From positions 64,398 to 128,397 of the forward strand of contig NZ_BMNK01000007.1 in NCBI RefSeq assembly GCF_014646515.1: a stretch of DNA of 64,000 bases, in the 5' to 3' direction. The translations under genes and the position numbers were made by a program. Under the pieces are notes generated by a model. That model made no database searches. It worked only from the letters and a program-made list of their open reading frames with translations, and was not told the DNA's origin. Each line of letters starts with the position of its first letter. Positions within the stretch are counted from its first letter, which is position 1. Source of the stretch: Nonomuraea glycinis. Its GTDB lineage: Bacteria; Actinomycetota; Actinomycetes; Streptosporangiales; Streptosporangiaceae. Of the stretch, positions 1 through 8,586 are shown one piece after another.

Positions 1-339
1 CAGCCGCTCTTCCCCGGTGAGCTGGTCCGCGACGGCGTCACCGTCGTCGCGGTCGGCTCGCACGAGCCGGACGCCCGGGAGCTCGACGGCGGCCTGGTGG
101 CCCGCGCCACGCTGGTCGTCGAGGCCCGGTCGGCGGCCCTGGCCGAGGCGGGGGACGTGATCCAGCCGATCCGTCACGGTACGATCACCACTCACCATCT
201 CGCCGGAAACCTCGCGGATCTCGTCGCGGGCCGGGTGACGGTCGGCGCCGGGCCGCGGGTGTTCAAGGGGACCGGCATGGCGTGGGAGGACCTGGTGGTC
301 GCGGCCGCCGCGTATGAGGCGTGGTCGCGGACGACATAG
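1..339 (+). CDS. Ornithine cyclodeaminase / mu-crystallin family protein, C-terminal part
   Basis: The gene enters from the left edge, so only the last 112 residues are visible. The frame is open from base 1 to a TAG at 337-339. The stretch HHLAGNLADLVAG followed by VFKGTGMAWEDL matches the C-terminal Rossmann-like half of ornithine cyclodeaminase/mu-crystallin proteins, which are NAD(P)-dependent enzymes acting on amino or imino acids. The exact substrate cannot be told from the C-terminus: ornithine cyclodeaminase, alanine dehydrogenase and ketimine reductase are all possible. A GntR-FCD regulator starts 15 bp downstream on the same strand, which suggests a small catabolic operon. Confidence 0.8.
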   Translation, partial: QPLFPGELVRDGVTVVAVGSHEPDARELDGGLVARATLVVEARSAALAEAGDVIQPIRHGTITTHHLAGNLADLVAGRVTVGAGPRVFKGTGMAWEDLVVAAAAYEAWSRTT

Positions 340-354
340 GGAGGGGATGGGTGG

Positions 355-1026
355 ATGGCTGCCGAATACCGGCTCGACCTGCCGATGGTGGGGGAGCGGC
401 AGAGCCTGCGTGAGCAGGTGGCGCACGCGCTCAGGGCCGCGCTGATCACCGGGGAGATGCGCTCGGGAGTGGTGTATTCGGCGCCCGTGCTGGCCGCGCA
501 GTTCGGTGTCTCGGCCACGCCGGTGCGTGAGGCCATGCTCGACCTGGCCAAGGAGGGCCTGGTCGAGGCCGTGCGCAACAAGGGCTTCCGGGTGACCGAG
601 CTGTCCGATCGTGACCTGGACGAGCTCACCGAGATCCGCAGGCTCATCGAGGTGCCCACCGTGGCGCGGCTCGCCGACTCCGGCCGGGCGGCCGACTTCG
701 AGCGGCTCAGGCCGGTCGCCGAGGAGATCGTGGCCGCCGCCGAGGCCGGTGACCTGCTCGCCTACGTGGCCGCCGACCTGCGCTTCCACCTGGAGCTGCT
801 CAGCCTGTCGGGCAACGCCCACCTGGTGGAGGTCGTCAGGGACCTGCGCACCAGGGCGCGCCTCTACGGCCTGTCACAGCTCTCGCGGCATGGCATGCTG
901 GCCGACTCGGCCCGCGAGCATCTGGCGCTGCTCGACGCGCTCAAGGGCGGCGACGAAAGCGCGGCGGGCCTCATCATGGGCGAGCACATCGAGCATGTCC
1001 GGGGCATCTGGGCAAGCGACGCCTAG
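355..1026 (+). CDS. GntR family transcriptional regulator, FCD domain
   Basis: The protein has 223 residues. An N-terminal winged helix of the GntR type spans about residues 15-85 (LREQVAHALRAALITGEM, then QFGVSATPVREAMLDL). An all-helical FCD ligand domain spans about 95-215 and has the usual metal-site histidines (DLRFHLELL, GEHIEHV). FCD regulators typically repress catabolic genes and sense organic acids, amino acids or sugar acids. The start ATG lies 15 bp after the cyclodeaminase-like gene, so the two are probably co-transcribed and the regulator may control that enzyme (inference). The 3' end overlaps the convergent EamA gene by 4 bp. Confidence 0.9.
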   Translation: MAAEYRLDLPMVGERQSLREQVAHALRAALITGEMRSGVVYSAPVLAAQFGVSATPVREAMLDLAKEGLVEAVRNKGFRVTELSDRDLDELTEIRRLIEVPTVARLADSGRAADFERLRPVAEEIVAAAEAGDLLAYVAADLRFHLELLSLSGNAHLVEVVRDLRTRARLYGLSQLSRHGMLADSAREHLALLDALKGGDESAAGLIMGEHIEHVRGIWASDA

Positions 1027-1937
1027 CCGCGGCGCATCCGGGTGGAGCCGAGGCTGGCGGCCACGATGCAGATGATGGCCGCCCACTGCTGCGCGTGCAG
1101 CAGCTCGCTCAGCACCAGCACGCCGATCAGCGCGGCCGCCGCCGGCTCCATGCTCATCAGGATGCCGAACACCTGCTTGGGCATCCGGCGCAGCGCCTGC
1201 AGCTCCAGCGAGTAGGGGATCACCGAGGACAGCAACCCCACGCCGAGACCGATCAGCAGCAGCTCCGGCTGCAGCAGGTCGACCCCGCCGGTGGTGATGC
1301 CCACGGGCGCGACCAGCACAGCCGACACGATCATCGCGAACGACAGCCCGGTGGCGCCGGGGAAGCGGCCGCCGACCGCCGCCGACAGCAGGATGTAGGC
1401 CGCCCAGCAGGCTCCGGCCACCATCGCGAAGCCGATGCCGATCCAGCTGACCGTCTCGGACTGACCCCACGGCGCGAGCAGCAGCACCCCGGCCCCGGCC
1501 AGGGCCACCCACAGCAGGTCCAGCCTGCGCCGGGAGGCCGCCACGGCCACGCCGAGCGGGCCCAGGAACTCGATGGCCACCGCGATGCCCAGCGGCAGCC
1601 GGGCCAGCGCCTCGTAGAAGGTCAGGTTCATCACCGCGAGCGTCACGCCGAAGCCGAGCGCGACCGCCCAGTCCCGCCGGGACAGCCCGCGCAGTCTGGG
1701 CCGGGCCACCACAGCCATGACCACCGCGCCCATGGCGATGCGCAGGAACACCACCGCGCTCGGCGGCAGCGCCGTGAACAGCTCCTTGGCGAAGCCCGCG
1801 CCCAGCTGCACCGAGAAGATCCCCAGCAGCACCAGCCCCGACGGCGGGATCGAGTCCGCGGCCGTGCGCAGCAGCCGGCCGGGCCGGGGCAGGCCGGGTC
1901 CTCGCTCCAGCGGGTCGTCGAGGGCGAACGCGGTCAC
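1023..1937 (-). CDS. EamA/DMT family transporter (RhtA-like exporter)
   Basis: A 304-residue hydrophobic protein with about ten predicted membrane helices arranged as two EamA repeats, the layout of drug/metabolite transporters. The segments MNLTFYEALARLPLGIAVAI and GLLSSVIPYSLELQALRRMP resemble RhtA/YdcZ-like amino-acid or metabolite exporters. It starts with GTG and has a GGGGAACTCC-like purine-rich leader. It converges on the GntR gene with a 4-bp overlap. The substrate is unknown; small-metabolite export is inferred from the family. Confidence 0.88.
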   Translation of the reverse strand: MTAFALDDPLERGPGLPRPGRLLRTAADSIPPSGLVLLGIFSVQLGAGFAKELFTALPPSAVVFLRIAMGAVVMAVVARPRLRGLSRRDWAVALGFGVTLAVMNLTFYEALARLPLGIAVAIEFLGPLGVAVAASRRRLDLLWVALAGAGVLLLAPWGQSETVSWIGIGFAMVAGACWAAYILLSAAVGGRFPGATGLSFAMIVSAVLVAPVGITTGGVDLLQPELLLIGLGVGLLSSVIPYSLELQALRRMPKQVFGILMSMEPAAAALIGVLVLSELLHAQQWAAIICIVAASLGSTRMRRG

Positions 1938-2048
1938 GGGGAACTCCTCAGGTCAGGGCAACCCCGAGAGCTTACCGGCCCCCTCCGACATCGCTGTGGC
2001 CACGCTGGTATTTACTGTCAGATAACCGACGAATCTGGCATAGGACCT

Positions 2049-3245
2049 ATGACGCAAACCGTCCCCCCGGCCACGCTCGCCAAGCCGCCGCTCGCGATGA
2101 CCGTGTCCTGTTTCGTCAGCAGCTTCGACCGCTTCGCCGTGACCCCCATGCTGGTGCTCATCGCGGTGGAGCTCGACGTTCCGCTGGCCGCGGCGGTCGC
2201 CGTGGCGAGCGGCTACTACCTCGCCTACGGGCTGTCGCAGCCGCTGTGGGGCGTGCTGTCCGACCGGTTCGGCCGGCTGCGGGTGATGCGGGTGGCCCTG
2301 CTGGGCGCGGCGCTGGCGGGCCTGGTCTCGGCGCTGGTGCCGGAGCTCGGCACGCTGGTGGCGGCCAGGATCGTGGCGGGCGCCTGCTTCGGCGGCGTGG
2401 TCCCCACCTCGCTCACCTACGTGGGCGACACGGTCGGGGTCGCGCTGCGCCAGCGCGCCCTGTCCAGTCTGATGGGCGTGATGGCGGTGGGCACCGCCAT
2501 GGCCACCGGCGTCGGCGGCCTGCTCGGCGACCTGGCGGGCTGGCGGCTGGTCTTCACCGTGCCCGCGCTCTGCGCGCTGGCGTGCGTGCTGGCGCTGCGC
2601 ACGGTGCCGGAGCCGCCGCGCGCCGAGATCGCCGGCCTGGGCAGGCACATCCGCACGGTGCTGAGCAGGCCGTGGGCGCTGCTGGTGTTCTCGCTGGCGT
2701 TCGTGGAGGGCGCCGTCCTGCTCGGCACGATGGCGTTCCTGGCGACCGCGCTGCAGCACCAGGGGATCTCCACCACGGTGGCCGGTCTCGGCACCGCCGC
2801 CTACGGGATCGGCGTGGGGCTGTCCTCCCGGCTGGTCATGCGGCTGTCGCGGGGCCGGCCGGTGTGGCTGCTGATGGCCCTTGGCGGGGCACAGCTGTGC
2901 GTGGCGTACACGATCGTCGCCGTCAGCGTGAGCGTGGCCACGGTGACGGTCAGCTCGCTGGTGCTGGGCGGCGGCTGGTCGTTCATGCACTCCTCGCTGC
3001 AGACCTGGGCCACCTCCGTCGTCCCCGAGGCCAGGGGGACGACGGTGGCCTTCTTCGCGTCCTCGCTCTTCGTGGGCGGCGCCTTTTCGTCGTGGGCGGC
3101 GGGGCCGCTGGCCGAGAACGGCGCGTACCCGCTGCTGTTCGGGCTCACGGCGGCCGTCGCCGTCCCGCTGACCGTGGTGGCGACGCTCAGCAGGCGCCGC
3201 TACGGCCTACTCCCACCTGAAGGTGCGAGCGGCCAGCCCCAGTGA
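2049..3245 (+). CDS. MFS transporter
   Basis: A 398-residue major facilitator protein with twelve apparent membrane segments. The loop 2-3 signature is visible as GVLSDRFGRLRVMR (about residues 66-79). I chose the ATG at 2049 because the transporter sequence begins there; the long open frame upstream is only the antisense shadow of the EamA gene. The upstream 60 bp are less GC-rich and hold TTTACTGTCAGATAA (2011-2025), a weak dyad that could be a TetR-type operator. The 3' end overlaps the convergent ABC permease by 39 bp. Drug or metabolite export is a family-level guess. Confidence 0.85.
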   Translation: MTQTVPPATLAKPPLAMTVSCFVSSFDRFAVTPMLVLIAVELDVPLAAAVAVASGYYLAYGLSQPLWGVLSDRFGRLRVMRVALLGAALAGLVSALVPELGTLVAARIVAGACFGGVVPTSLTYVGDTVGVALRQRALSSLMGVMAVGTAMATGVGGLLGDLAGWRLVFTVPALCALACVLALRTVPEPPRAEIAGLGRHIRTVLSRPWALLVFSLAFVEGAVLLGTMAFLATALQHQGISTTVAGLGTAAYGIGVGLSSRLVMRLSRGRPVWLLMALGGAQLCVAYTIVAVSVSVATVTVSSLVLGGGWSFMHSSLQTWATSVVPEARGTTVAFFASSLFVGGAFSSWAAGPLAENGAYPLLFGLTAAVAVPLTVVATLSRRRYGLLPPEGASGQPQ

Positions 3246-3977
3246 CACGACCGCCCACCCGGCCAGCACCGCGACCGCGCCCAGAGGCAGCGCCGCGCCG
3301 CCGGTGAGCACCGCGCGCAGGCCCCCGGTCAGCGCCGAGATGGGCAGCAGCTCCAGGATCGGCCGCACCGAGTCCGGGAACTTCGACAGCGGGAAGACCA
3401 CCCCGCCGGCCGCCAGCAGCAGCAGATAGACGAGGTTGGCGGCGGCCAGCGTCGCCTCGGCCCGCAGCAGCCCCGCCATGAGCAGGCCCAGCCCGCTGAA
3501 CGCGGCCGTGCCGAGCAGGATGAGCAGGAGCGCGGCCGCCGCCGAGCCCTGCGGCCGCCAGCCGAGCGCCAGCGCCACCAGGACGAGCACCGCGACCTGC
3601 ACGGCCTCCACCGCGATGACCGCGAGGGTCTTGGCCAGCATGAGCCCGGTCCTGGACAGCGGGGTCGCGCCGAGCCGCTTGAGCACGCCGTAGCGCCGCT
3701 CGAAGCCCGTCGCGATGGCCTGGCCGGTGAAGGCGGTGGACATGACGGCCAGCGCCAGCACGCCGGGGGTCAGGAAGCCGACCCGGCTGCCGCCGCCGAC
3801 GTCGATCAGCGGCGCCACCGAGAAGCCGACCAGCAGCAGCACCGGGATGATCAGGGTGAGCAGGAGCTGCTCGCCGTTGCGCAGCATGGCCCGGACCTCG
3901 GCGCCCGTCTGCGCCAGCACCATCCGGGGCAGCGGCGCCGGCCCCGGGGCGGGGGTGAAGTCCAGCGCGGAGGTCAT
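3207..3977 (-). CDS. ABC-2 type transporter permease (DrrB-like)
   Basis: A 256-residue membrane protein with six predicted helices and the ABC-2 permease pattern (LTLIIPVLLLVGFSV near the N-terminus, then ERRYGVLKRLGATPLSR in the cytoplasmic loop). It pairs with the ATPase encoded just upstream: its ATG at 3975-3977 overlaps the ATPase stop as ATGA, so the two are translationally coupled. DrrAB-like pairs export hydrophobic drugs or lipids; the actual substrate is unknown. Confidence 0.9.
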   Translation of the reverse strand: MTSALDFTPAPGPAPLPRMVLAQTGAEVRAMLRNGEQLLLTLIIPVLLLVGFSVAPLIDVGGGSRVGFLTPGVLALAVMSTAFTGQAIATGFERRYGVLKRLGATPLSRTGLMLAKTLAVIAVEAVQVAVLVLVALALGWRPQGSAAAALLLILLGTAAFSGLGLLMAGLLRAEATLAAANLVYLLLLAAGGVVFPLSKFPDSVRPILELLPISALTGGLRAVLTGGAALPLGAVAVLAGWAVVSLGLAARTFRWE

Positions 3978-4906
3978 CGCAGCTCCCTGCCCGTCAGCTC
4001 CAGGAACACGTCTTCGAGCGTGCGGCGCTCGATGCTCAGGTCGTCGGCCATGACGCCCTCGGCCGCGCACCACGCCGTCGCGGTGGCCAGCAGCTCGGGC
4101 CCCACCTGGCCCTCGATGATGTAGTGGCCGGCGGGTGACTCCTTGGCGGCGCTGCCGGCGGGCAGCGCGTTGAGCAGCTCCTCCAGAGCCAGCCCCGGCC
4201 GGGCGCGGAAGCGGAGCTGCCGCTCGGCCCCGGTCAGCGCGGCGGGGCTGCCCTCGGCGACCACCCGGCCGCGATCGATGATCACCACCTGGTCGGCCAG
4301 CCGCTCGGCCTCGTCCATGTGGTGGGTGGTCAGCACCACCGAGACGCCGGCGCTTCTGAGCTCGCCGACGAGCTCCCAGCAGGCGTGCCTGGCCTGCGGG
4401 TCCAGGCCCGCCGTCGGCTCGTCGAGAAAGACCAGCTCCGGCCTGCCGATCACGGCCGCGGCCAGCGAGAGCCGCTGCTGCTGACCGCCCGACAGCCTGC
4501 GGTACGGGGTCCGTACGTGATCGGAGAGCCCCAGCCGCGTCAGCAGGGTGCCCGCGTCCAGCGGACGGGCGTAGAAGCGGGCGACGAGGCGCAGCCACTC
4601 GCCGCAGCGCATGGCGGGCGGCACGCCGCCGGACTGCAGCATGACGCCCACCTTGGGGCGCAGCGCCGGGGCGTCGGGGGGCAGCCCCAGCACCCGCACG
4701 GTGCCGGCGTCGGCCTTGCGGAACCCCTCGCAGATCTCCACCGTGGACGTCTTGCCCGCGCCGTTGGGGCCGAGCACGGCCGTGACCGCGCCACGGCCGG
4801 CGCGCAGGGTGAGGCCGTCGATCGCGGTGGCGCCGCCGTAGCGCTTGACCAGCTCGATGATCTCAACCGCCGGCTCGGCCGCCGGCTCGACGGCTGGGGA
4901 TTCCAT
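3974..4906 (-). CDS. ABC transporter ATP-binding protein (DrrA-like)
   Basis: A 310-residue ATPase with Walker A GPNGAGKT (residues 46-53), signature LSGGQQQR, Walker B LVFLDEPTAGLD and H-loop TTHHMDEAE. A C-terminal extension of about 80 residues is typical of daunorubicin-resistance type ATPases. The frame stays open far upstream, but the ABC domain begins right after the ATG at 4904-4906, which is taken as the start. It forms an operon with the ABC-2 permease (4-bp overlap) and is divergent from the Bcr/CflA-like MFS gene, with a 17-bp palindrome between them. Confidence 0.92.
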   Translation of the reverse strand: MESPAVEPAAEPAVEIIELVKRYGGATAIDGLTLRAGRGAVTAVLGPNGAGKTSTVEICEGFRKADAGTVRVLGLPPDAPALRPKVGVMLQSGGVPPAMRCGEWLRLVARFYARPLDAGTLLTRLGLSDHVRTPYRRLSGGQQQRLSLAAAVIGRPELVFLDEPTAGLDPQARHACWELVGELRSAGVSVVLTTHHMDEAERLADQVVIIDRGRVVAEGSPAALTGAERQLRFRARPGLALEELLNALPAGSAAKESPAGHYIIEGQVGPELLATATAWCAAEGVMADDLSIERRTLEDVFLELTGRELR

Positions 4907-4965
4907 GGCCACGAGTCTAGGGACAGGCCGTGCCGGTCGGGGCCACAGGTCGGCCCGAAAGAAAT

Positions 4966-4982
4966 ATCCTCCTATGGAGGAT
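4966..4982. promoter_or_regulatory. Perfect palindromic operator candidate between divergent exporters
   Basis: ATCCTCCTATGGAGGAT is a perfect inverted repeat with 7-bp arms and a TAT spacer, in an AT-richer stretch (about 4957-5010) between the ABC ATPase and the MFS gene. Its size and its position between two divergent exporters suggest a repressor site (TetR, MarR or MerR type) controlling both. No regulator gene lies next to it. Confidence 0.5.
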
Positions 4983-5071
4983 TTGGGGCAAAATTGGGAA
5001 TTTGGGGGACCGAATGCTGGTTTGTTCCCTCGGCCCTCATGGGTCACACCTATGAGGGAGAGGGGTTCCGC

Positions 5072-6289
5072 ATGTCCGTGGCACAGGCCACGCTTCCGGT
5101 CGCCAAGGAGGACCGCCGAGGACTGCTGCTCCTGATCCTGGGGGCGCTGTCGGCGATCGGGCCGCTGGCCATCGACATGTACCTGCCCGCGCTGCCCGCC
5201 ATCAGCGGCGAGATGGTCAGCGCGCCCGCCCAGGTCCAGCTCACCCTCACCGCCTGCCTCATCGGTGTCTCCGTCGGCCAGGTCGTCGCCGGGCCGGTGA
5301 GCGACGTGCGCGGCAGGAGGATGCCGCTCCTCGTGGGCGTGGCGGGATTCACCGTCACCTCGCTGCTGTGCGCGTTCGCGCCCTCCGTGCCCGTGCTCAT
5401 CGTGCTGCGCCTGCTGCAGGGCGTGCTGGGCGGCGCGGCGCTGGTCATCGTCCGCGCCGTGGTCCGCGACCTCTACGACGGCGCGGCCATCGCCCGCATC
5501 TTCGCCACCCTCATGCTGGTCAGCGGCCTGGCACCGATCCTGGCCCCGATCGCCGGGGCCCAGTTGCTGGAGTTCACCTCCTGGCGCGGCGTGTTCGTCG
5601 CCCTCAGCCTGATGGGCCTGGTCCTGCTCGTGGCGGTGCTCTTCGGCGTACGCGAGACGCTGCCCGCGGGCGAGCGGGCGGGTGGCGGGCTCGGGCAGAC
5701 CCTGCGCACGTTCTGGCACCTGCTGCGCGACCGCTCCTTCATGGGGTACGCGCTCACCGCCGGGCTCTCCTTCGCCGCGATGTTCACCTACATCTCCGGC
5801 TCGCCGTTCGTCCTGCAAGAGGTGTACGACGCCACGCCCGCGCAGTACTCGTTGATCTTCGGCGCGAACGCCCTCGGTCTGGTCCTGATGGCCCAGGTCG
5901 GCGGGCGGCTGTCGGGCCGCGTCCCGCCGGCCACGCTGGTCGTCGTCGGACTGTTCGTCGCGCTGGCCGGTGGCGGGCTGATGCTGGCCGGCGCCGCGAC
6001 GGGCCTCGGACTGCCCGCGATCATCGCCGGCCTGTTCGTCATCATGTGCGGCCAGGGCCTGGTCCTGCCGGGTACCGGCGCGCTGTCCCTGGCCGAGCAG
6101 CCCCAGCAGATCGCCGGATCGGCCTCGGCGCTGCTCGGCGTGATGCAGTTCGCGATGGGCGCCGGCGCGGCCCCGCTGGTCGGCCTCTTCGGGTCGGACT
6201 CGGCCCTGCCGATGGCCGTCACCATGCTCGTCCTTCTGGCCCTCTCGGTCCTGACTTTCATGGTGCTGGGGCGGCAGAGGAAAAGTTAG
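5072..6289 (+). CDS. Bcr/CflA family multidrug efflux MFS transporter
   Basis: A 405-residue MFS protein whose N-terminus (GPLAIDMYLPALPAI) is the hallmark of the Bcr/CflA drug-efflux group. The loop 2-3 motif GPVSDVRGRRMPLL is intact and about twelve helices are present. The ATG at 5072 is preferred over an in-frame ATG at 5039 because a strong purine-rich site (AGGGAGAGGGG) sits about 7 nt before it. Export of drugs or small peptides by proton antiport is the family role. The last codons and stop overlap a candidate iron box that probably belongs to the suf operon. Confidence 0.9.
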   Translation: MSVAQATLPVAKEDRRGLLLLILGALSAIGPLAIDMYLPALPAISGEMVSAPAQVQLTLTACLIGVSVGQVVAGPVSDVRGRRMPLLVGVAGFTVTSLLCAFAPSVPVLIVLRLLQGVLGGAALVIVRAVVRDLYDGAAIARIFATLMLVSGLAPILAPIAGAQLLEFTSWRGVFVALSLMGLVLLVAVLFGVRETLPAGERAGGGLGQTLRTFWHLLRDRSFMGYALTAGLSFAAMFTYISGSPFVLQEVYDATPAQYSLIFGANALGLVLMAQVGGRLSGRVPPATLVVVGLFVALAGGGLMLAGAATGLGLPAIIAGLFVIMCGQGLVLPGTGALSLAEQPQQIAGSASALLGVMQFAMGAGAAPLVGLFGSDSALPMAVTMLVLLALSVLTFMVLGRQRKS

Positions 6290-6304
6290 GTAAGGCTACC
6301 CTGC
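6286..6304 (+). promoter_or_regulatory. Candidate iron box (DtxR/IdeR/DmdR type)
   Basis: TTAGGTAAGGCTACCCTGC agrees at 15 of 19 positions with the classical actinobacterial iron box TTAGGTTAGGCTAACCTAA, as I recall it. It overlaps the stop of the MFS gene and lies about 165 bp upstream of sufR. It could put the Fe-S assembly operon under iron control, or be a distal activator site. The right half is degenerate. Confidence 0.45.
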
Positions 6305-6339
6305 GTGAGAAATTGCATTGAGCCGGTAACCGGATCCGT

Positions 6340-6379
6340 TTGAGAACGGGGAAGGAATTACGGCACACTGATGTTGTCA
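6340..6379 (+). promoter_or_regulatory. suf promoter with candidate SufR site
   Basis: TTGAGA (6340-6345), an 18-bp spacer and CACACT (6364-6369) make a plausible sigma-70-like promoter. The -10 is part of ACACT-N5-TGTCA (6365-6379), which differs by one base from the ACACT-N5-TGTGA motif I recall for mycobacterial SufR. A repressor bound here would cover the -10, consistent with SufR autorepression. The 5' leader would be about 90 nt. Confidence 0.5.
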
Positions 6380-6469
6380 AAACAAGAAGCGAGTCCGATC
6401 CGCTGAGCAGAACGGGCGGCGCCGCAAGGCGATCTCCCCGCGCGACGAACCAGGAGTGGTGAGCGACCG

Positions 6470-7177
6470 ATGAAGCCCGTGCCCACCATCGAGCCAGGCA
6501 GCGAGCGCAGCACCCGTGCGCGCGTGGCCCGGCTCATCCTGGAGCACGGACCCATCGCCGCCGTGGCGCTGGGCGAGCGGCTCGGGCTCACGCCCGCCGC
6601 CGTCCGCCGTCACCTCGACGCGCTGCTGACGGATGGAATGATAGAGCCTCGTACGGTGCGTCCGCGCGGTGAGCGCGGGCGGGGGCGACCGGCCAAGCTG
6701 TTCGCCATCACCGACGCGGGGCGCAGTGCTTTCGAGCACGCCTATGACGACCTCGCCGGGAGCGCGCTGCGTTTCCTGGCCGAGCGCATGGGTGCGGGAG
6801 CAGTGGCCGACTTCGCCCGCTCGCAGGTGTCCGGCCTGCTGACGCGGCTGGAGCCGGTCATGCGGACAGTGCCGGCTGACCAGCGTGTGCAAGTGCTGGC
6901 GCAGGCGCTGTCGGCGGAGGGCTACGCCGCCTCGGCCAGCAAGGCCAAGTCGGGTGGCGACCAACTCTGTCAGCATCACTGCCCGGTGGCCCACGTGGCG
7001 GCGGAGTTCCCGCAGCTGTGTGAGGCCGAGACGGAGGCGTTCGCGCAACTGCTCGGCACACCGGTGCAGCGCCTGGCCACCATCGCGCACGGCGACGGGG
7101 TCTGCACCACGCACGTGAGCCCGCAATCGCTGGGCGAGACCGCACATAGAGACAAGAGCAAGGAGACCGGAAGGTGA
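6470..7177 (+). CDS. sufR: SufR, Fe-S cluster-sensing repressor of the suf operon
   Basis: A 235-residue regulator. A DeoR/ArsR-like winged helix lies at about residues 15-80 ([20 protein letters not shown]). The C-terminal half has cysteines at 167, 171, 184 and 212; Cys171-X12-Cys184 matches the cluster-binding spacing expected in SufR. SufR holding a [4Fe-4S] cluster represses suf, and loss of the cluster relieves repression. It is the first gene of the operon and its stop overlaps the sufB GTG start as GTGA. The ATG at 6470 follows an AGGAGTGGTGAGCG region with good spacing. Confidence 0.93.
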   Translation: MKPVPTIEPGSERSTRARVARLILEHGPIAAVALGERLGLTPAAVRRHLDALLTDGMIEPRTVRPRGERGRGRPAKLFAITDAGRSAFEHAYDDLAGSALRFLAERMGAGAVADFARSQVSGLLTRLEPVMRTVPADQRVQVLAQALSAEGYAASASKAKSGGDQLCQHHCPVAHVAAEFPQLCEAETEAFAQLLGTPVQRLATIAHGDGVCTTHVSPQSLGETAHRDKSKETGR

Positions 7178-8586
7178 CTGTCACCGACCGCCCGGAGCTT
7201 GAAGGCCTCGGGAATTACAAGTTCGGCTGGTCCGACTCGGATGCCGCGGGGGCGACGGCCAAGCGCGGCCTGTCCGAGGAGGTCGTCCGCAACATCTCCG
7301 CGCTGAAGAACGAGCCGGAGTGGATGCTCGACCTTCGCCTGAAGGGGCTCCGCCTGTTCCACAAGAAGCCGCTGCCGACGTGGGGCTCCGACCTCACGAC
7401 CATCGACTTCGAGAACATCAAATACTTCGTGCGCTCGACCGAGAAGCAGGCCGCTTCCTGGGAGGAGCTGCCCGCCGACATCAAGAACACCTACGACAGG
7501 CTCGGCATCCCCGAGGCGGAGAAGCAGCGCCTGGTCGCCGGCGTCGCCGCCCAGTACGAGTCCGAGGTCGTCTATCACAAGATCCGTGAGGACCTCGAGG
7601 AGAAGGGTGTCATCTTCGTCGACACCGACACGGGCCTGAAGGAGCACGAGGAGCTCTTCAAGGAATACTTCGGCACCATCATCCCGGTGGGCGACAACAA
7701 GTTCGCCGCGCTCAACACCTCGGTGTGGTCCGGTGGCTCGTTCATCTACGTGCCGCCGAACGTCGAGGTCGAGATCCCGCTGCAGGCCTACTTCCGGATC
7801 AACACCGAGAACATGGGCCAGTTCGAGCGGACCCTGATCATCGTAGACGAGAACAGCTACGTCCACTACGTCGAGGGCTGCACCGCGCCGATCTACTCCT
7901 CCGACTCGCTGCACTCCGCGGTCGTCGAGATCGTCGTGAAGAAGAACGCCCGCTGCCGTTACACGACCATCCAGAACTGGTCGAACAACGTCTACAACCT
8001 GGTCACCAAGCGCGCCGTCGCCTACGAGGGCGCGACCATGGAGTGGATCGACGGCAACATCGGCTCCAAGGTCACGATGAAGTACCCGGCCGTCTACCTG
8101 ATGGGCGAGCACGCCAGGGGCGAGACGCTGAGCGTCGCGTTCGCCGGCGAGGGCCAGCACCAGGACGCCGGCTCCAAGATGGTGCACCTGGCACCGCACA
8201 CCAGCTCCAGCGTCATCTCCAAGTCGGTGGCGCGCGGTGGCGGCCGTACCTCCTACCGCGGTCTCGTGCAGATCGAGGAGGGCGCGCACGGCAGCGCCAG
8301 CACCGTCAAGTGCGACGCGCTGCTGGTCGACCAGATCAGCCGCTCCGACACCTACCCCTACGTCGACGTCCGCGAGGACGACGTCTCGATGGGGCATGAG
8401 GCCACGGTCTCCAAGGTCAGCGAGGACCAGCTGTTCTACCTCATGAGCCGCGGGCTCGAGGAGGACGAGGCGATGGCGATGATCGTGCGCGGCTTCGTCG
8501 AGCCGATCGCCCGTGAGCTGCCCATGGAATACGCGCTCGAGCTCAACCGGCTGATCGAGCTGCAGATGGAAGGAGCCGTCGGCTGA
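7174..8586 (+). CDS. sufB: Fe-S cluster assembly protein SufB
   Basis: A 470-residue scaffold subunit of the cytoplasmic SufBC2D complex. It contains the family stretches [19 protein letters not shown] and [20 protein letters not shown], and ends with [20 protein letters not shown]. SufB carries the nascent cluster and receives persulfide sulfur from SufS/SufU. It starts at GTG 7174 and is coupled to sufR. No intein is present, unlike mycobacterial SufB. Codon use is less extreme than in its neighbours, as expected of a highly expressed conserved gene. Confidence 0.97.
   Translation: MTVTDRPELEGLGNYKFGWSDSDAAGATAKRGLSEEVVRNISALKNEPEWMLDLRLKGLRLFHKKPLPTWGSDLTTIDFENIKYFVRSTEKQAASWEELPADIKNTYDRLGIPEAEKQRLVAGVAAQYESEVVYHKIREDLEEKGVIFVDTDTGLKEHEELFKEYFGTIIPVGDNKFAALNTSVWSGGSFIYVPPNVEVEIPLQAYFRINTENMGQFERTLIIVDENSYVHYVEGCTAPIYSSDSLHSAVVEIVVKKNARCRYTTIQNWSNNVYNLVTKRAVAYEGATMEWIDGNIGSKVTMKYPAVYLMGEHARGETLSVAFAGEGQHQDAGSKMVHLAPHTSSSVISKSVARGGGRTSYRGLVQIEEGAHGSASTVKCDALLVDQISRSDTYPYVDVREDDVSMGHEATVSKVSEDQLFYLMSRGLEEDEAMAMIVRGFVEPIARELPMEYALELNRLIELQMEGAVG

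Noticed and set aside
1095-2048. Possible 317-residue N-terminal extension of the MFS gene at 2049
   Set aside because: It is the antisense of the EamA gene and is Gln/His/Arg-rich; transporter sequence starts only at ATG 2049.
4907-5818. Possible N-terminal extension of the DrrA-like ATPase
   Set aside because: It lies antisense to the Bcr/CflA gene and crosses the divergent promoter region; composition is Gly/Gln/Asp-rich noise.
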